64,000 bases of DNA, from assembly GCA_964019695.1 (NCBI GenBank), contig OZ026524.1, forward strand, positions 23,023,656 to 23,087,655. Direction: 5' to 3'. The translations under genes and the position numbers were made by a program. Source of the stretch: Loripinus fragilis. Lineage: Eukaryota > Mollusca > Bivalvia > Lucinida > Lucinidae. This document shows positions 1-13,340 of this stretch, in pieces (position 1 is the stretch's first letter; each line of letters starts with the position of its first letter). Below the pieces are notes generated by a model. The model had not been told where the DNA came from. It worked only from the letters and a program-made list of their open reading frames with translations, and did no database searches.

Positions 1-270
1 TGAAATGTTTTGGTAAATTGGGGAAACATATAGGTCCAACAGACATGAACATAGAAAGGCGTCTAGAAAACCAGGAATTGTTTAGTATGATTGTGAATGG
101 AGTGGTTTCAAACACAGAATTAAGCTCGTCTGACTGTACTTATGTAAAGACATTGGAGTATGAATTTATTACACTGAGTAATATGGCAAATGCCATGTTT
201 ATGTGTAGAACAACATCAGAAGTTGGAGACTATCTTTCTGACATTGTAACCGTATCTGTTGAGTCACAAG
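1..270 (+). CDS. Immunoglobulin-superfamily gene, internal exon (partial at window edge)
   Basis: The reading frame is open from the first base of the window to a consensus splice donor (AG|GTAAGT) at 271. The exon ends after the first base of a codon (phase 1). The translation resembles an Ig-like domain: two cysteines about 30 residues apart (in SSDCTY and MFMCRT) and an alternating hydrophobic pattern ending in IVTVSVESQ, which fits a final beta strand. The two later exons on this strand, 5698-6012 and 9189-9533, have the same phase and style, so this is probably one exon of a multi-domain cell-surface or secreted Ig protein. The start codon and signal peptide lie outside the window. The ATG at 45 is internal and not a supported start. 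The exact family is not recognised; sequence similarity to the other two exons is low. Confidence 0.6.
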
Positions 271-2934
271 GTAAGTGTATTTATATTTTGTAGGTGTCTT
301 GGGTCAGGTTTGGTACTTGATTGTATCAATTTCTAATCGTTGCTTTCTTCTTTACTTTCAAAAGGTTTTCTGTTCATGTTATTTAAGGGTCATGATAATT
401 AACATTGAGATGGGAGATGTTAAATTGTCAAAGTTGAATTTTGATAAAAAGAAGAGTAGAGTTTACATTTTTGTATGTGTCCAATTCCATACTTGTAAGT
501 AGAAACTTTTATGGCCGACAATGTGTAGTTTCAGGATTGTGCAAAATGTTATGAGTAATAATTAGTCACTTTAGAGTTTGAGTAGGTTTACTTTTTCCTG
601 GTATGTGAAGGCTCTTAAATGAATAGTACGAATATAGACATGGGCTACACTTATCAAATTTTGAAATGTTAAAGCTTTTTAAATTTATACTTCTTAATAA
701 AAAATGTAAGAAGCAATGAAGCGATCTTTTTATGAAACGAAATATCAAAAATCGTGTAAAATAAATCTTCCAAATAGAAATACCACACCTTATACAGTAA
801 AAGGTTGGATTGTATTGCAAAAATTGCAGTGGAAAAATTCTGCATTCAAGCAAATTCTAAACGTTAAACTAGAGCTAATTGCGTTTGTCTCTGAAAGTCA
901 AAACATCTGGTTATTCTTAAAATTCTTTTTGCACCTCCTTTCTCCTTTCGATTATTTTTGCTTAAGAACTGTAATTGTGATGCTAATTGGAGAATATAGT
1001 GCATCTCTATTTACTTTGGCCTATTTAGCCATGAAAACAGATGGTGATACCCCTTTAATAAGCTCTTTGTATACTAATGAATCAATTCACCTTGTTAGTA
1101 TAATAAACATGGAATGGCTCATTGTATATATTAAGGGGCCACAGGTTAGAATTTTCAAATCAAGATGTTCTTCAGTCAGTAAAAGAAATTTTATGTTTTA
1201 TTTATATAATATTGTGCAAAGCAGATTACGTTTTAGAGCATACAGTAGTAGCAGCTTCTGATTTCAAAAACTGCATGATGGTCAGCGGTGATATTTACCA
1301 GTATCCAAGTATATTTGTAAAACACAAACCGGTCTCTAAACTTATCATTTTCATCTAGTTGTCTATGTTTCTTATATGAGCATGTAATTCAAAACTAAAA
1401 CTGCATAAAAAGCACGAAATGAGATTGTTAAATTTCAGAAATCGCTCGCAAATTAGCTGAAAATCATAACAGCTGCAGAAATGACCTTCATTCGCCATGT
1501 AAATAAATTGCACTGGTCAATTTTGACCTCAGACGGATCAAAGGTCAGACGAGTCTACTTAGGAGCACGAGAAAGGTAAATAAGATTATAACGGTTATTT
1601 CTCGCTTACTGCTTACTTACGTTCATTTCTTACACTTACTGCTCATGCTATCGACGTAACAAATTTCCATAAATATGTAACAAGATGACCAATACAATTA
1701 CTACTGGCGGCTTTAATTAGCGGTCAACGTCTTGAATTGCAAATATCTCCTTCTATCATGGAAACCTGAAAAAGTGTACCACTGAATTGAAAGTAAACAA
1801 CACACGAGGGTGAGTGCTCTTCAAAACTAGCATATTTCATTATCAAATCGCTTAAGTTTTACAAAACATTTGCAATGCATAAATAGTGGATATATTAGGC
1901 TTCTATCGTAAGTAGTTGTGTTTGTTCATTAACGAATTTGAAGGCTGGAATGGATCATCAATTCGAAAGCTGGTACTGAAAACAAACTTCATCTTTACAT
2001 TTACTTTCAATGTATACGAGGATAGGATGCAGATTTCACAGATTTTTCCAATTGTGTAAATCAAGTAATTTTTTTAAACAAATGTTTTTGCAAGCTTACA
2101 AGCTAAAATCTAAATATTAAGCCAATTATGGACTGATCTATAAATTCAAATCCGTTGTGTACCGCAAAAAGAAGCTGATGTGTACTGCAGATAGAAATTT
2201 CATAAGAAAATGTGTACTGCGAATAGTCATGAGTTTGTTACCCATTATTAAGTAAAACTGCTATTTTAGGGTATTTTCAGATAATTGGACGGGCGCAAAA
2301 GGTTATCAATTTCACAATAAAACTGAGACTGTCTGCCAAAAGAAGGCAAAATGTCAAATTATGGAAGCAAATGCTATAGGCTTCTTTTTTGTAACTGTAA
2401 GATATCCAATAAATAACCTGAGGCATGAGCTGGTGTAGTTGTTGTCTGTCCATCTGTTTGCCCATCCACATGTCTATCATCTAGATTAAAGGTCTGCGTC
2501 TGGCTCGAGGGGTGCAACGTAGGTGAACTTTTGTATAATTTTTTTCGTATTGAATTTATTTCGTATTTTGACAATAACTACTAGCCTGCCAGTAACGATT
2601 GTTTTCGTCTGCTGTTTCATGTGCTTATAGGTAGCCTATATTGCAAACAATATGGACCAAATTAGACTGATCCTTTAGGAGCAGTCTGATTAGGGTTCAT
2701 AATGTTTGCTTTCATGAAATATTTAGTTTGAAGTATATCTAAATATATGCAGATATATGCAGCAGATCTTATAAGCCGATAACACTTTCAGACCAAAATA
2801 ATAGTAGTCGGTAATATATATTTTACTTTATTTTGCTATATTTGACCTACTTATTTGACATTGCTCAACGTGTGGATAAATAATTACATGGGTCCTATAT
2901 GTGTTCTACATGGACTGAAATTCCCATGAGAGGA

Positions 2935-3035
2935 TATCTTGTTCAGGAAAACAATACAGTGACTCCTATGAGACTCAACCCTGCAAACACTCAAATAGTC
3001 AAGTATTCTACCACTGAGCCACTACGTTCCTTGTT
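2935..3035 (-). repeat. tRNA-derived SINE, family A, truncated
   Basis: This diverged head fragment matches the fuller copy at 3195-3391. It shows the complements of the A-box-like GTGGCTCAGTGGTAGA and the B-box-like GGTTCGAGTCTCA. The 3' half is missing. Confidence 0.6.
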
Positions 3036-3194
3036 TAAAACCTGTGGTTTTAATATTCTATTGAAATGAACCTCAATGCTAAAGATCAATGTTTCATTTA
3101 CTTTTTATAGTCAGTCATGAAATAAACGTCAATATCATAAAAACGTTGCCACTATTTGTGGTACAAACTTTTAATTAATCGCAGTTTTGTTTTG

Positions 3195-3391
3195 TTTGTT
3201 TGATTTGATTCTTTACGTCCAATCAACAATCTTTCAGTTATGTAGGGACGGGTCTTCCTGGGTTGAACCAGTACTAAGCTAGGATTAATGTGTCTTGCTC
3301 AAGGACACAACGCAGTGACGCCGATGAGACTCAAACCTGCGGCCCCTTGGTCTCGAGTCAAGCACTCTACCACTAAGCCACTGCGCTCCCT
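3195..3391 (-). repeat. tRNA-derived SINE, family A, near full length
   Basis: Read on the minus strand, this has a GGGAGCGCAGTGGCT head with A and B box motifs, a middle with CTTGAGCAAGACACATTAAT, and a tail of GACGTAAAGAATCAAATC followed by AAACAAAC. It is the same family as the copy at 31772-31974, which has clear target duplications. Confidence 0.8.
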
Positions 3392-4669
3392 AAACTAATT
3401 GCAGTACACAAGTTTTGCCATTAACAACTATTCATGGTATCCACAGTTTTTTGTTTCAATAGATTTCAATTGAAAATAATCAAACTAAGACTTGAGATAA
3501 AATTGAGATGCTGTAAATCACATGTAGAAATAGGGAATTAATTTTTTATCAGAATATAAACCATGTATTCGTTAAATCAAAAGCTGTTTTACGGCAGGAG
3601 CACTTTCAAGCAAGTAAGTTGCCAAATCAGTGAACTTGCGATAATCACTATTTGTTGTCCTGTTTTTAAGAATCAAATGTCCGCCCCTTACGTCTTATAG
3701 TGCATGCAAGTCGTGCCAGTTTATCGCTGCAGAAATAAGATGGTGTTTAACACAGCCACACTAAAAATCTGCTGACAGCAACTTAAGCCGATAAGACAAA
3801 AGTGCTGTGCCGTTTTGGGCAAGACTTTGGACCACTTGATAAGCTTTTGTTTTTTAACCTATATAAAGCTAGCGATCTCTTTTTGTGGGACATCGTCAAG
3901 CTGTGTAAAACCAGATTAGACTCTGCAAAAGGCGACATCTGTTCATGTTCTCCAGTGTTTGCCTACAGGAGTTTCTTTAAAAAAATTGAAAACCCTAAAT
4001 TGGAAATGGACTCGTCCTACTGATTATGGTGGGAAAATACATTCGGCCTAAATGGATTAAGGATTTGCACAAGCGTAAAATCACTTTAAGGATGCTAAAG
4101 AGAGATAATTAAGGGTATGGCACGTTTATTAAATTGTTTACCTGGGTATTTAATTCATAAAACCGTGACGTTAATCTGAAGTTGAAGCTAAATGTAGGCG
4201 GTAACGCTATCTAAAGAAGATGCTTTCAAAGGATCAACTAACATAAATGTTCTGGGTGTTTGTGCCACTCTAGTATCAAAAAGGTTACTTGACCGCTTGA
4301 TTCAGTTCGCTGAAAAGTCAAGAAGTGGGAAAATACTATTTTGACGTCATAATGGAACGGTAAAACATGGTGTAAACGGGTATCAAACTTTGATGTTTTA
4401 ACGTTTTTCATCATTAAGAACCTTTTGCTTTACATTAGAATCAAAGGTTTTAATTTCCGATGAAGACGTGTATCCTTTACATGCCCATGACATCAAATTT
4501 AATGTCAATCCACTGACGCCTCACCAGATTAACTTTCGTCTGGCTGACACGAATATTGTAAACTTCAAGATCCCCGCACATGTTGATAACATCAAATAAA
4601 ATTGAGCAGGATATGTTGTTTTGGGGCATGCACAAATTATAGGTTTAATAAATTTAGGGCCTTTCTTAA

Positions 4670-4990
4670 GGTATCAGCTTGTGATTGTGCCCAAAACTAG
4701 TTTTGACTATTCTAGGGAACATTCTCAATTTTCAGTTTATGAATTTTTTTAATTTAACATTTTTTCCGGATTTCGCTGGAACGAAAATTGAACAACTAAC
4801 AATTAGAAAAAGATAATTCGGGATCAATCCCGAAAGTAATTTTTAAAGATAAACTGTTATGATTGATTGGATAACAAAGTTTTGGGATTGTGCCGGAAAA
4901 GAACTTTCGGGATCATGCCCAAAATAATTTTTAGAATTTTTATGATTGACCAAAAAAAAATATTTGGGATCGTGCCCAAAGGTTAGGTTG
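4670..4990. repeat. Degenerate short tandem motif
   Basis: The motif TTTGGGAT(C/T)GTGCCC or its diverged forms recurs at about 4683, 4815, 4886, 4907 and 4965, each followed by an AT-rich stretch. It looks like an old tandem or dispersed repeat with no coding potential. Confidence 0.35.
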
Positions 4991-5697
4991 TGTTTGTTAC
5001 AATTACAAAATGATTCCTTGTAAAAAAAGAAGCATCATTTAATATGTTTATCAGAATTCTTATTTTGATATTTTAAGTAAGTTTCTGTATTGATCCAAGG
5101 CAAGCATCTTGACATGACAGAAAAGGTCATCAAACGGATTTGTTTTGAGCTGAGGCGTCCCTTTATAATTGAACAAACTTAATTATTCCCATTAAATGAA
5201 TACTCACCCTAAAAATTGTAATATATTCCCAAAATATTTTTAAAAGTCAATGATGAAATAAAAAAAAAATATTTTTTCTTGTTAGTTAATACCTTATTTT
5301 TTCGACATTTGGAAAGATGCTGCAGACTTGATTGGCGCTTCAGTAGTTAATGCAATTTCTGAGCGGCTTGCATTGCACAGACATTACCGAAAATGGTTCG
5401 GAGCTGATAATTCATAACAACAAAAACTGACTTACAATGTATTAGTGTTTTAATATACAACCTGAATAAAGCGCTTCTCACAGAATATCTCAGTAAATAT
5501 GAAGGGGGTTACAAACTAAGAATAAGATTCGATATGGAACCACAGGGGCCAGTCCAGCTTTACAAAATGCCATCTCGGATAATATCATCTGCTGAACAAA
5601 AAAATATATGCAGCAAATGACATTATATATAAGCAGACAATATATTTGTCCTTTATCTGACAATGAAATACTTTACTAAAATATGTACTTTTTCCAG

Positions 5698-6012
5698 AGG
5701 TTGTGTTTTCTCCATCAAGTCCTACTGGTGAAATAGAACAGCCGTTGACAGTGTCCTGTTTGGTATCGGGCGTTTCTGGTCTGACTTCTCTTACACTGTA
5801 TCGGAAGGGAACTCCAGATCCTGTGTGCCAGATTGAAGGGGAAAGTGTAGTCATGTCCGAAGATGGTATAACGTGTAGCGGTCAGACAAGCACATCCAAT
5901 GGCGAATTACAAATTATTTTTTCTCCTTTAAAATGCAATGATGCTGGTAAATATAGATGTCTACCTAACCTTGAGGCCAGTACACCTACTACGACTCAAC
6001 TGAGCGTGTTCA
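5698..6012 (+). CDS. Immunoglobulin-superfamily gene, Ig-domain exon
   Basis: The exon runs from a TTTTTCCAG acceptor to a CA|GTACGT donor at 6013, entering and leaving in phase 1, the usual phase of exons coding one Ig domain. The translation has the hallmarks of an Ig fold: PLTVSCLVSG with the B-strand cysteine, LTLYRKG, LQIIFSPLKCNDAGKYRC with the D-x-G-x-Y-x-C motif of strand F, then TTTQLSV as strand G. Extra cysteines (PVCQIEG, ITCSGQ, PLKCND) suggest a further disulphide. Joined to the first exon, the split codon is G|AG. The product is likely a membrane or secreted recognition or adhesion protein; the family is undetermined. Confidence 0.75.
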
Positions 6013-6259
6013 GTACGTCTGTTTCATTTTTGTTATATCTCATTTGGGTCAGCTACTGAAATTTTAGTACGTATAACCACAGGAGCTTGAAGTTTTGGTC
6101 TGCATATCACTTCTTAACCCTTAAAACCTGAAAATCTAATAATGTCTTTGTTTGTTACCATATTTCTTGGCTATAACCAGTACTGGCTGGGTGGGTTTAT
6201 GGTTTGGTTTGTGTTTTTATGTGCAGGAGCACCTGAAGGCTCACTGGCAGTGGTTCTGG

Positions 6260-6410
6260 TTTTAAAGCATCTCAGAAGAAGGGGCCACAGCTTAAAGTCT
6301 CATCCGACAGACTGGGAGAAGCTGGGAATCGAACCTGTGTGTGTATCTTACCAAGTTGAAACAAAATATGTTTAAACTAACCTGTGACCCCTGGTTAACA
6401 AGACATATAT
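6260..6410 (-). repeat. tRNA-derived SINE, family B, diverged fragment
   Basis: It matches, in reverse, the family B copy at 23467-23631. Shared blocks are the complement of CTGTCGGATGAGACTTAAAG, the GGGAATCGAACCTG B-box complement, and CTGTGACCCCTGGTTAACAA from the anticodon region. An insertion separates the last two. Confidence 0.55.
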
Positions 6411-6990
6411 TTATTCCCTACAATCTAATAATGTCATTACGTAATGAGATTGTGGATTTTTGGGTTTGTGGCTATAGAGGGGTTATAAGGACCAAACTTC
6501 ACACTCCTGTGGTATCACGTGCATGCACAAGAATCTCGTAGGGATTGAGACCTTTAATTTGTCCTGGCTTTCATCTATTACTATACTGGTGTGGGCCTAT
6601 TGAGACAGCATTTGGAACACAAAACTACTCTAAACATTTGCTACATGAACACTTTAACTGAATTGTGGCCTGTACATCTTGAAAACCGTGTATATGACGA
6701 TGCTATTCATGCTTATTCACTTGCATAACTAAAATATATACTCGTTTTCATTGGAGCTTAGTAAAACGTAATAAAGGCCTCTTATTTACCAGAATATTTA
6801 GGATTTGAGACTGATATTTGGTACATGAAAACCTTTGATCATATACAGAGTTCAAAATTTGGGTTCTTCTTCACATTCCAAATGTTTGATTTGATACCTT
6901 GAATATTCAGATAGGCCAAGTCTATGCAAATTTATTTACGCAGAGCAATGGCGGCCATCTTGAAAAATGACTGCCATTTTAATTTTTAAG

Positions 6991-7774
<784 letters not shown>

Positions 7775-7838
<64 letters not shown>
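7775..7838. repeat. (TG)n microsatellite, 32 units
   Basis: An uninterrupted TG run ends the second copy of the duplicated block. Confidence 0.97.
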
Positions 7839-7839
<1 letters not shown>

Positions 7840-8050
7840 AAGAAAAGCTGTCTTTGGGATTTGCATACAACAAAGGCGCAGACCAGCCTGCGCATTCACT
7901 AAGTCTGATCAGCGCCTTGTCATTTGTTAATTGAAAAGTATCATGTGACAACTTGCTACAGGCAAAACTTCACTATTCTAGCTAGTCTTTGTTGCTGAGC
8001 AGGCTGGTTTGGGTATAACCTGATAGAAAAACAAAAAAGGTCTTCTCATG
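7840..8050. repeat. Dispersed repeat, 'GCGCAGACCAGCCTGCGCA' type
   Basis: A segment containing AACAAAGGCGCAGACCAGCC and, later, CTGAGCAGGCTGGTTTGGGT recurs in reverse orientation at about 30010-30110. Its pseudo-coding frames, such as one reading RRLVCAFVV, come from the repeat and are not a gene. Confidence 0.6.
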
Positions 8051-8084
8051 TCGCTGCCCATTTGATAGCATTAACACATATATG

Positions 8085-8345
8085 ATTAGAGTATTGATGG
8101 CCCCAAAATCTAGAAATCTGTTTATTGCTGAAAAGCTAATCCATTTAGTCGCATTTTTGTTAAAAATAGTAAGTGAGTATGATCAGGAAATACCAGGATC
8201 ACAAACCGCAGACAACCCCATGGCACCTCGAGGAAAGCTGCTCAACCATCACGAGACACCAGGAAGACAAATTACGCGAAGCAACCAGCTCTCTCTTCCC
8301 CATCAACACTGCTTAATTTCATTGTTCTCATTCATGATCATATTA
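8085..8345 (+). repeat. Dispersed repeat with an inverted copy near 59935-60080
   Basis: AAATAGTAAGTGAGTATGAT, CACGAGACACCAGGAAGA and AAGCAACCAGCTCTCTCTT occur here and, as complements in the same order, at 59935-60080. The family is unidentified. Confidence 0.65.
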
Positions 8346-8357
8346 ATAGTATCAAGA

Positions 8358-8465
8358 AGAGCATAGTGGCTCAATGGTAAATTACTTGACTCGAGATCAT
8401 GGGGTTGTAGGTTTTAGTCTTAGTGGAGGCATTCCTTTGATTCTTGAGCATGAAACTCTATCCTC
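8358..8465 (+). repeat. tRNA-derived SINE, family A, head only
   Basis: AGCATAGTGGCTCAATGGTA and TTGACTCGAGATCATGGGGT match the A-box and anticodon regions of family A. The middle is diverged and the tail is missing. Confidence 0.6.
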
Positions 8466-9188
8466 TGCTTGACAATTGTTCAATTCAAGAGAGATTAAAA
8501 TGTGACTAAAGAAGTGTTAACAGGGAAGTAAAGCACTATTTCATGCAAACAAACTACATTAGTAATAACAAACATTTCTAAGCTCACAATTTGCCAGGCC
8601 TAACCTCAGTCAAGACTGTTGCAAAGTTATTCAGCACAGGACTAAACTCACAACTAAGACAAAATGAGTTAAAATAAGCGAATTACTAAACAACCTATGC
8701 AAAAAGAACTATTTAACATGAACTTATCGTATAAAGTTGTATAAGGGATGTTATGATACCACTCAATACATACTTACTAAGAAAATAATAATTATGTTGG
8801 TCTCCCTGGCTGATACTGCTTGTGCTTCTAAACCTATTATAACCTGCTCACGTGAACCCATAATGGCTTGCACTTGCACCCATAACGGTCTACAGCTGTT
8901 GTGTCCACAACATGATATAAAGAGAAGTTTAAAACATAGCCACCGTCACGTTCCCAAACCCTTGGGAATAAATATGGAGTTTCAAGGGCCAATATGGAGT
9001 ACCAAGCCCATATGCCTAGCAATGCGACGGTGGCCATATATAAACCTCTAAGTATAAAATGGATAAGTGTTAATTTACATATTGTGGTAAGGTTAAAAAA
9101 TGACTTGTTTAATAAATTAAATGCACAAAACGTATGTTCATTTGAAACATCCTCTAATGTATTGACCATGTATTGTGTTCTGTTTCAG

Positions 9189-9533
9189 GAACTCCAGCGA
9201 CGCCAATATTGAGTGTCACGCCAAAGAAATTAGTTGTTAACGTAGCTATACTATATCTGGAATATTTCCAGTGTGACGCCATGGTAGGATATACAGCATT
9301 AGGTTCAGTTGTCATGCAAACAAATACAAATGGAATTTTCGAAACATTTACTTTTGGAACAAGTGAAGTGAGCAGCACATCAGAGGATTGCAGTATAACC
9401 GAAACGTTGACCATAAAAGCAGTTACATTCGATGCCTCATGGAATAACACGCAGCTTAGATGTGCTATAGAAAACAATGATGGGCAAATTACAGGAGTTG
9501 TTTCAGAAGAATATACAATACGGTTGTTACCAG
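9189..9533 (+). CDS. Immunoglobulin-superfamily gene, Ig-domain exon
   Basis: It runs from a TGTTTCAG acceptor to a CAG|GTAAGA donor at 9534, again phase 1 to phase 1. The translation begins TPATPILSVTPKKLVVN and contains YFQCDAM, SSTSEDCSITETLTIKAVTF and TQLRCAIEN, then EEYTIRLLPG. These fit strands B, E, F and G of an Ig-like domain with cysteines in B and F, although the strand-F D-x-G-x-Y motif is replaced by SWNNTQLRC. Placed after the exon at 5698-6012, the split codon is A|GA. The downstream end of the gene is not settled. Confidence 0.7.
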
Positions 9534-9862
9534 GTAAGACAATATCAAAGGTGAATTTGCTATTTCAACCATTAAATTTATTTTTGCAAATATTGTTTTA
9601 CTTATAAAATCAAATTTCTAGAGAAAGAATGCATATTACTGTAAATTTAAGTATTCTGTGTGATTCATAACATGAGCACAAGTCCCCGATAAGCAGGTAT
9701 TTTAGTATAAATATGTGATTTTTGTTTATCTTTGCCCCTCAGTCTAAACATGTGTTTTAGTACTCAAACAAATTGTCGCATCAAGATGGTTCTTTTATTA
9801 CTCATATATTACTTTTTGTTTGATAAATAATATAATATATTTGGAACTATTCTGTTTATCAG

Positions 9863-9959
9863 GCATTAGGTTACCAAAAGGAACATATATAACAACAGAT
9901 TCAACATACAAATTGCAGAACCTGAACGAATTTCAGGTGTTCACTCAGACTGGCCAATG
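9863..9959 (+). CDS. Candidate next exon of the Ig-type gene (weak)
   Basis: A CTGTTTATCAG acceptor-like site precedes base 9863. Entering in phase 1, as the previous exon requires, gives an open frame starting GIRLPKGTYITTDS. A TG|GTTAGT donor-like site follows at 9960, but it would leave in phase 2, unlike the other exons. There is no domain signature. This may equally be chance. Confidence 0.2.
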
Positions 9960-10859
9960 GTTAGTTTTTGGAAAACGAAATAAGTCAGAAACTTCTCAGA
10001 AGTTTTTATTTTAATTTTTCAAACATATCAATATTGATTGGATTTATATGCAAGTGTTTGGAAAAATCACAACCCTAATAAGTATGTCAGTGCATCTGTC
10101 TGTCAGTCCTTTTTGGGTCATTTAGGGAAAAAGCAATAACTTAGACACTTCTTTAAATATTTAGATAAAATTTCCCCAAACAGAGTCATATTTATAGGAT
10201 CTAGAAATGGGGCTTGCCAAAAAATGTGTTTTTTCCCTTCTCTATGGCTAAGACAAGTAAAAAATGTGTAACCAATTTCCCAACTCATCTTAGGCATATC
10301 TTTTAAACGATATTATTATATATGAATCAAATTCCATATGTAAAGGGATGTTTCTCAAATAAGTAAGACAGTTTTAACTGCTTTAGATCATGAATGTATC
10401 AATCTGACTGTTAATATCGCTTGTTCTGCCACAATAGTCAGTCTGTAGAGCACATAATCGTTAATCCTGATAACACAATCATTCTGCTGTTGGTTACCTA
10501 TTCCTTATTTTTCACACATTTTATTTTGGCAGCAGATACTAATTAGCATACGTTCAGCATTGCTATGCATACTACTACCAGTTGATTACCAATACATACA
10601 AGAACAAAAACACAAAGCAAAGCAGCAATCGTTCTCTACCTCAGCAAAATCACAACAACCTCCAAGCGTGTAATACAGGCCTCTATCGGTCTGCCAGCAA
10701 AACGTCATTTAAATGGTGGTTCCCTTTTGCATGCTTACTGGGCAATCCTCGTTTTCTTGGTGAGATGGTTGGCATTTTTCCAAACTATACTTAAAGGATT
10801 CTTTTATTACAGTAGACTCATTTGGAAAGAAAACTATGGCCACTCTAGGGAACAAACAT

Positions 10860-10990
10860 ATACCGGCCCCGATAGCCTTGTGGTTAAGGCATCCACTTTG
10901 GGAGTGTGAGGTCGATGGTTTCAATCTCAGTGTGGGTGGCAGTGGGATATATTCTGATATGGCTGGTTGGTGAACCGCCTGGTAGTTAAA
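10860..10990 (+). repeat. tRNA-like SINE head, family C
   Basis: GATAGCCTTGTGGTTAAGGC resembles a tRNA A box and GGTCGATGGTTTCAATCTC a decayed B box. The continuation, GGCAGTGGGATATATTCTGA, is not shared with families A or B. There is no intact cloverleaf. Confidence 0.4.
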
Positions 10991-13159
10991 TCAATGATTA
11001 CCAATTCCTAGCATGCATTGTGCCTGGCAAAACGATGGGATTTGGGAAGTAAATGTGACAAGTTGAGGTGTCTAATAAGTCAGAAATGGCTGGCCCTTTC
11101 GATAGGGGTGACATTATAATAAATAAGCACTTTTTTATAATGAACACTTGTTTTACGAGATGTGGAATTAGATTAAGTGTAGGTGTCATTGATTTCCTAA
11201 GGCATGTTTTTGCTATTTTTTATACGTTTATACATGCAATAATGTATGTCCTATTGTTATAAATAATGGAACATCTGTTTATTGTGGAACATGCACTTCA
11301 CCTTGTAACTAGAATACTAATATATGCCTTTGGTTATTTACTATGGATCTCTCCACCATTCATTGGAGTATGAGGATGCAATGGTGAGAGAAAAAAGTCA
11401 TTTGAGCCTTATATAGCGTTTTGTTAAGAAATAATGCTAAATGTGTCCTTTGTAGTCTTCTTTAAAACCAGCATGCTCGTCACAACTGGCATTATTTCAT
11501 CACATATGATAAAATTCGTATTGCATATCATAATAATTATCATTTTAATGTTGGCTTATATTGGTACAAATAATTATGAATAAATCTCTTTAGGTCTAGC
11601 ATTAACACTTTTCAATCTGAATTCTGGTAAATAGATTAGCATTGGCAAACAGCGTCATTTCATCAGAGTCTACACTGCTTGCTAATATATTAAAATTCTT
11701 AATGGACAGAAATACATCATTTTATAGAAATCTTGACCAGCACCTCTTAAATACCTAATGGATAATTCAATACTAAGTCTTATTTTTCAATATCTATAGA
11801 ATAATCCATCAGAATGAAAACATATTTGGTTTAAACATATTTATTTCTGTTTCAAATTGACATGCAAGACATATATACTTACAATAGCAATCTATAAAAT
11901 TGGAATGGGAGCTTAGAGCTTATAGATTTCCTTTCCTAAAGTGAAATAAATTAACATATACTATGCACAATAAGTTTAGCAATTTCTTATGTTTCGCATC
12001 TTTTTTGTCCTAATCTTCGTGCAGTGCTGATCAATTTCAATTGCAATGGCGAGAACAGGATCTCAGGAAAATAAAAGCACGACATTTCAGACGCCATCCT
12101 TTAAATAGACATTTGGGGAGAGCAAGAATTACAGAAGGGGTCAGTAAGCAAAAATCACACCCGTTGTAAGTAATGCTAAAATGATAAGCATGTGATTTTT
12201 CGTTTGGTGGTCTTTCATCTTCCTCATGCATCATACGTCTATAAAAACTATTTTTTATGTGACAGATGTAATAGAGATTTCATGCTAAAAAATCAGCTGC
12301 CATCAATGACGTCAAAACGTAGTCATCATTTGATTAAACTTCTTATGTTTATTAACATTTCAATTCAACAGAGTATAAATTTACAAAGATGTCATAGGCT
12401 TACAATGTAACTCATCTTATGGTTGATTAAAACCTCAAGTTACTGAAAAATGGTGTGACGCATTTACGAGATAACGGTGACGTTAGATTTTATCTTTCGG
12501 CTCGTGCACTGTAGTAGTGAATATGTTTCATTCAACATTATTTGTCTGAATGTGTTGGAAGGCATCAAACAGTTTTACTTGTTAATGTGGTTCAAGAAAA
12601 CCCGACTGGAAACACCGTTTAAAGGCGATAACGTAAAAGCATTAGTAAAAACGTCAAATTGTGAAAACTTGGTCCTTTATTTCTCTGAGAAAGTTCAGAA
12701 AATTGCAGCATTTGCTATGCTTTTTTGGTTTTCAGTGACCAAACAATCGTTTGAAAATGGTTTCGGCTCCCCCCAATGATCAGAAATACCAACGTTACCC
12801 GTTAGTCTTAAAATTAAACGTCACTTTAGCACGGCCGATGCGTTTTGTAAATCTGTATTTTTTTAAATGGAAAATCTTGTCAGATGATCGGCGCTTGTAC
12901 CTTCATGACAGCAAATGAAACTCGAGATCTGATGTGGATGGGCTCACCCATACAAAACGATTGCTAAATTTATTGTGCATAGTATATATAATATTGGCAG
13001 GTCATGCTTGAGCCAGTTCATGAAATTTTATTACTTATATCACTCCTTAATAAGTATGCATGCATAGCTACACAGTGGGAATAGAGATGGTAAGTTGGAT
13101 CTGATCCTTAACAGATATTACTACTTTGTGTGAACGAACAGAAAAGGTTCTGGCGAGAC

Positions 13160-13165
13160 TGTACG
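13160..13165. other. Target-site duplication, left (TGTACG)
   Basis: The hexamer TGTACG directly abuts the left terminus AGTAGTATAGGCCCC and is repeated directly after the right terminus at 28891-28896. A 6-bp duplication is characteristic of Polinton/Maverick integration. Confidence 0.85.
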
Positions 13166-13340
13166 AGTAGTATAGGCCCCACTATAGCGCCAATGACGTC
13201 ACTTCCGATCCAAGATGGCGGCCCCCACGACTTCCGGTCCAAGATGGCGGCCCCCACGACTTCCGGTCCAAGATGGCGGCCCCCACGACACCAAGATGGC
13301 GGCCCCCACGAAATCAAGATGGCGGCCCCTGTGACGCGTT
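13166..13340. promoter_or_regulatory. Left terminal repeat: CRE, ETS-type and five YY1-type sites
   Basis: Just inside the left end stand a CCAAT fused to a perfect CRE/ATF palindrome (TGACGTCA, 13194-13201) and then five tandem copies of a ~25-30-bp unit, AAGATGGCGGCCCC(C)ACGA. The first copies are followed by ACTTCCGGTCC, an ETS/GABP-type site. AAGATGGCGGC is the YY1 consensus. The cluster faces inward from both ends and could drive transcription or assist replication starts. Adenovirus terminal repeats also carry CRE/ATF sites. Function here is inferred. Confidence 0.7.

Larger units (their letters stand above)
271..5697 (+). other. Intron between Ig-type exons
   Basis: It lies between a GTAAGT donor at 271 and a pyrimidine-rich TTTTTCCAG acceptor ending at 5697. 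It is AT-rich and holds two minus-strand SINE copies (2935-3035 and 3195-3391) and a degenerate 'GGGATC-TGCCC' repeat near 4670-4990. I see no other coding signal; the ORFs at 716-1261 and 3802-4023 lack recognisable domains. Confidence 0.5.
9534..13159. other. Non-coding stretch, intron or 3' flank of the Ig-type gene
   Basis: It is AT-rich, with one weak exon candidate (9863-9959) and one tRNA-like SINE head (10860-10990). The ORFs here, such as 12477-12779, show no recognisable domain. It ends at the 6-bp repeat flanking the palindromic element. Confidence 0.5.

Noticed and set aside
12477..12779. 100-aa ORF in the Ig-gene flank
   Set aside because: No recognisable domain, low-complexity hydrophobic translation and no splice or promoter context.
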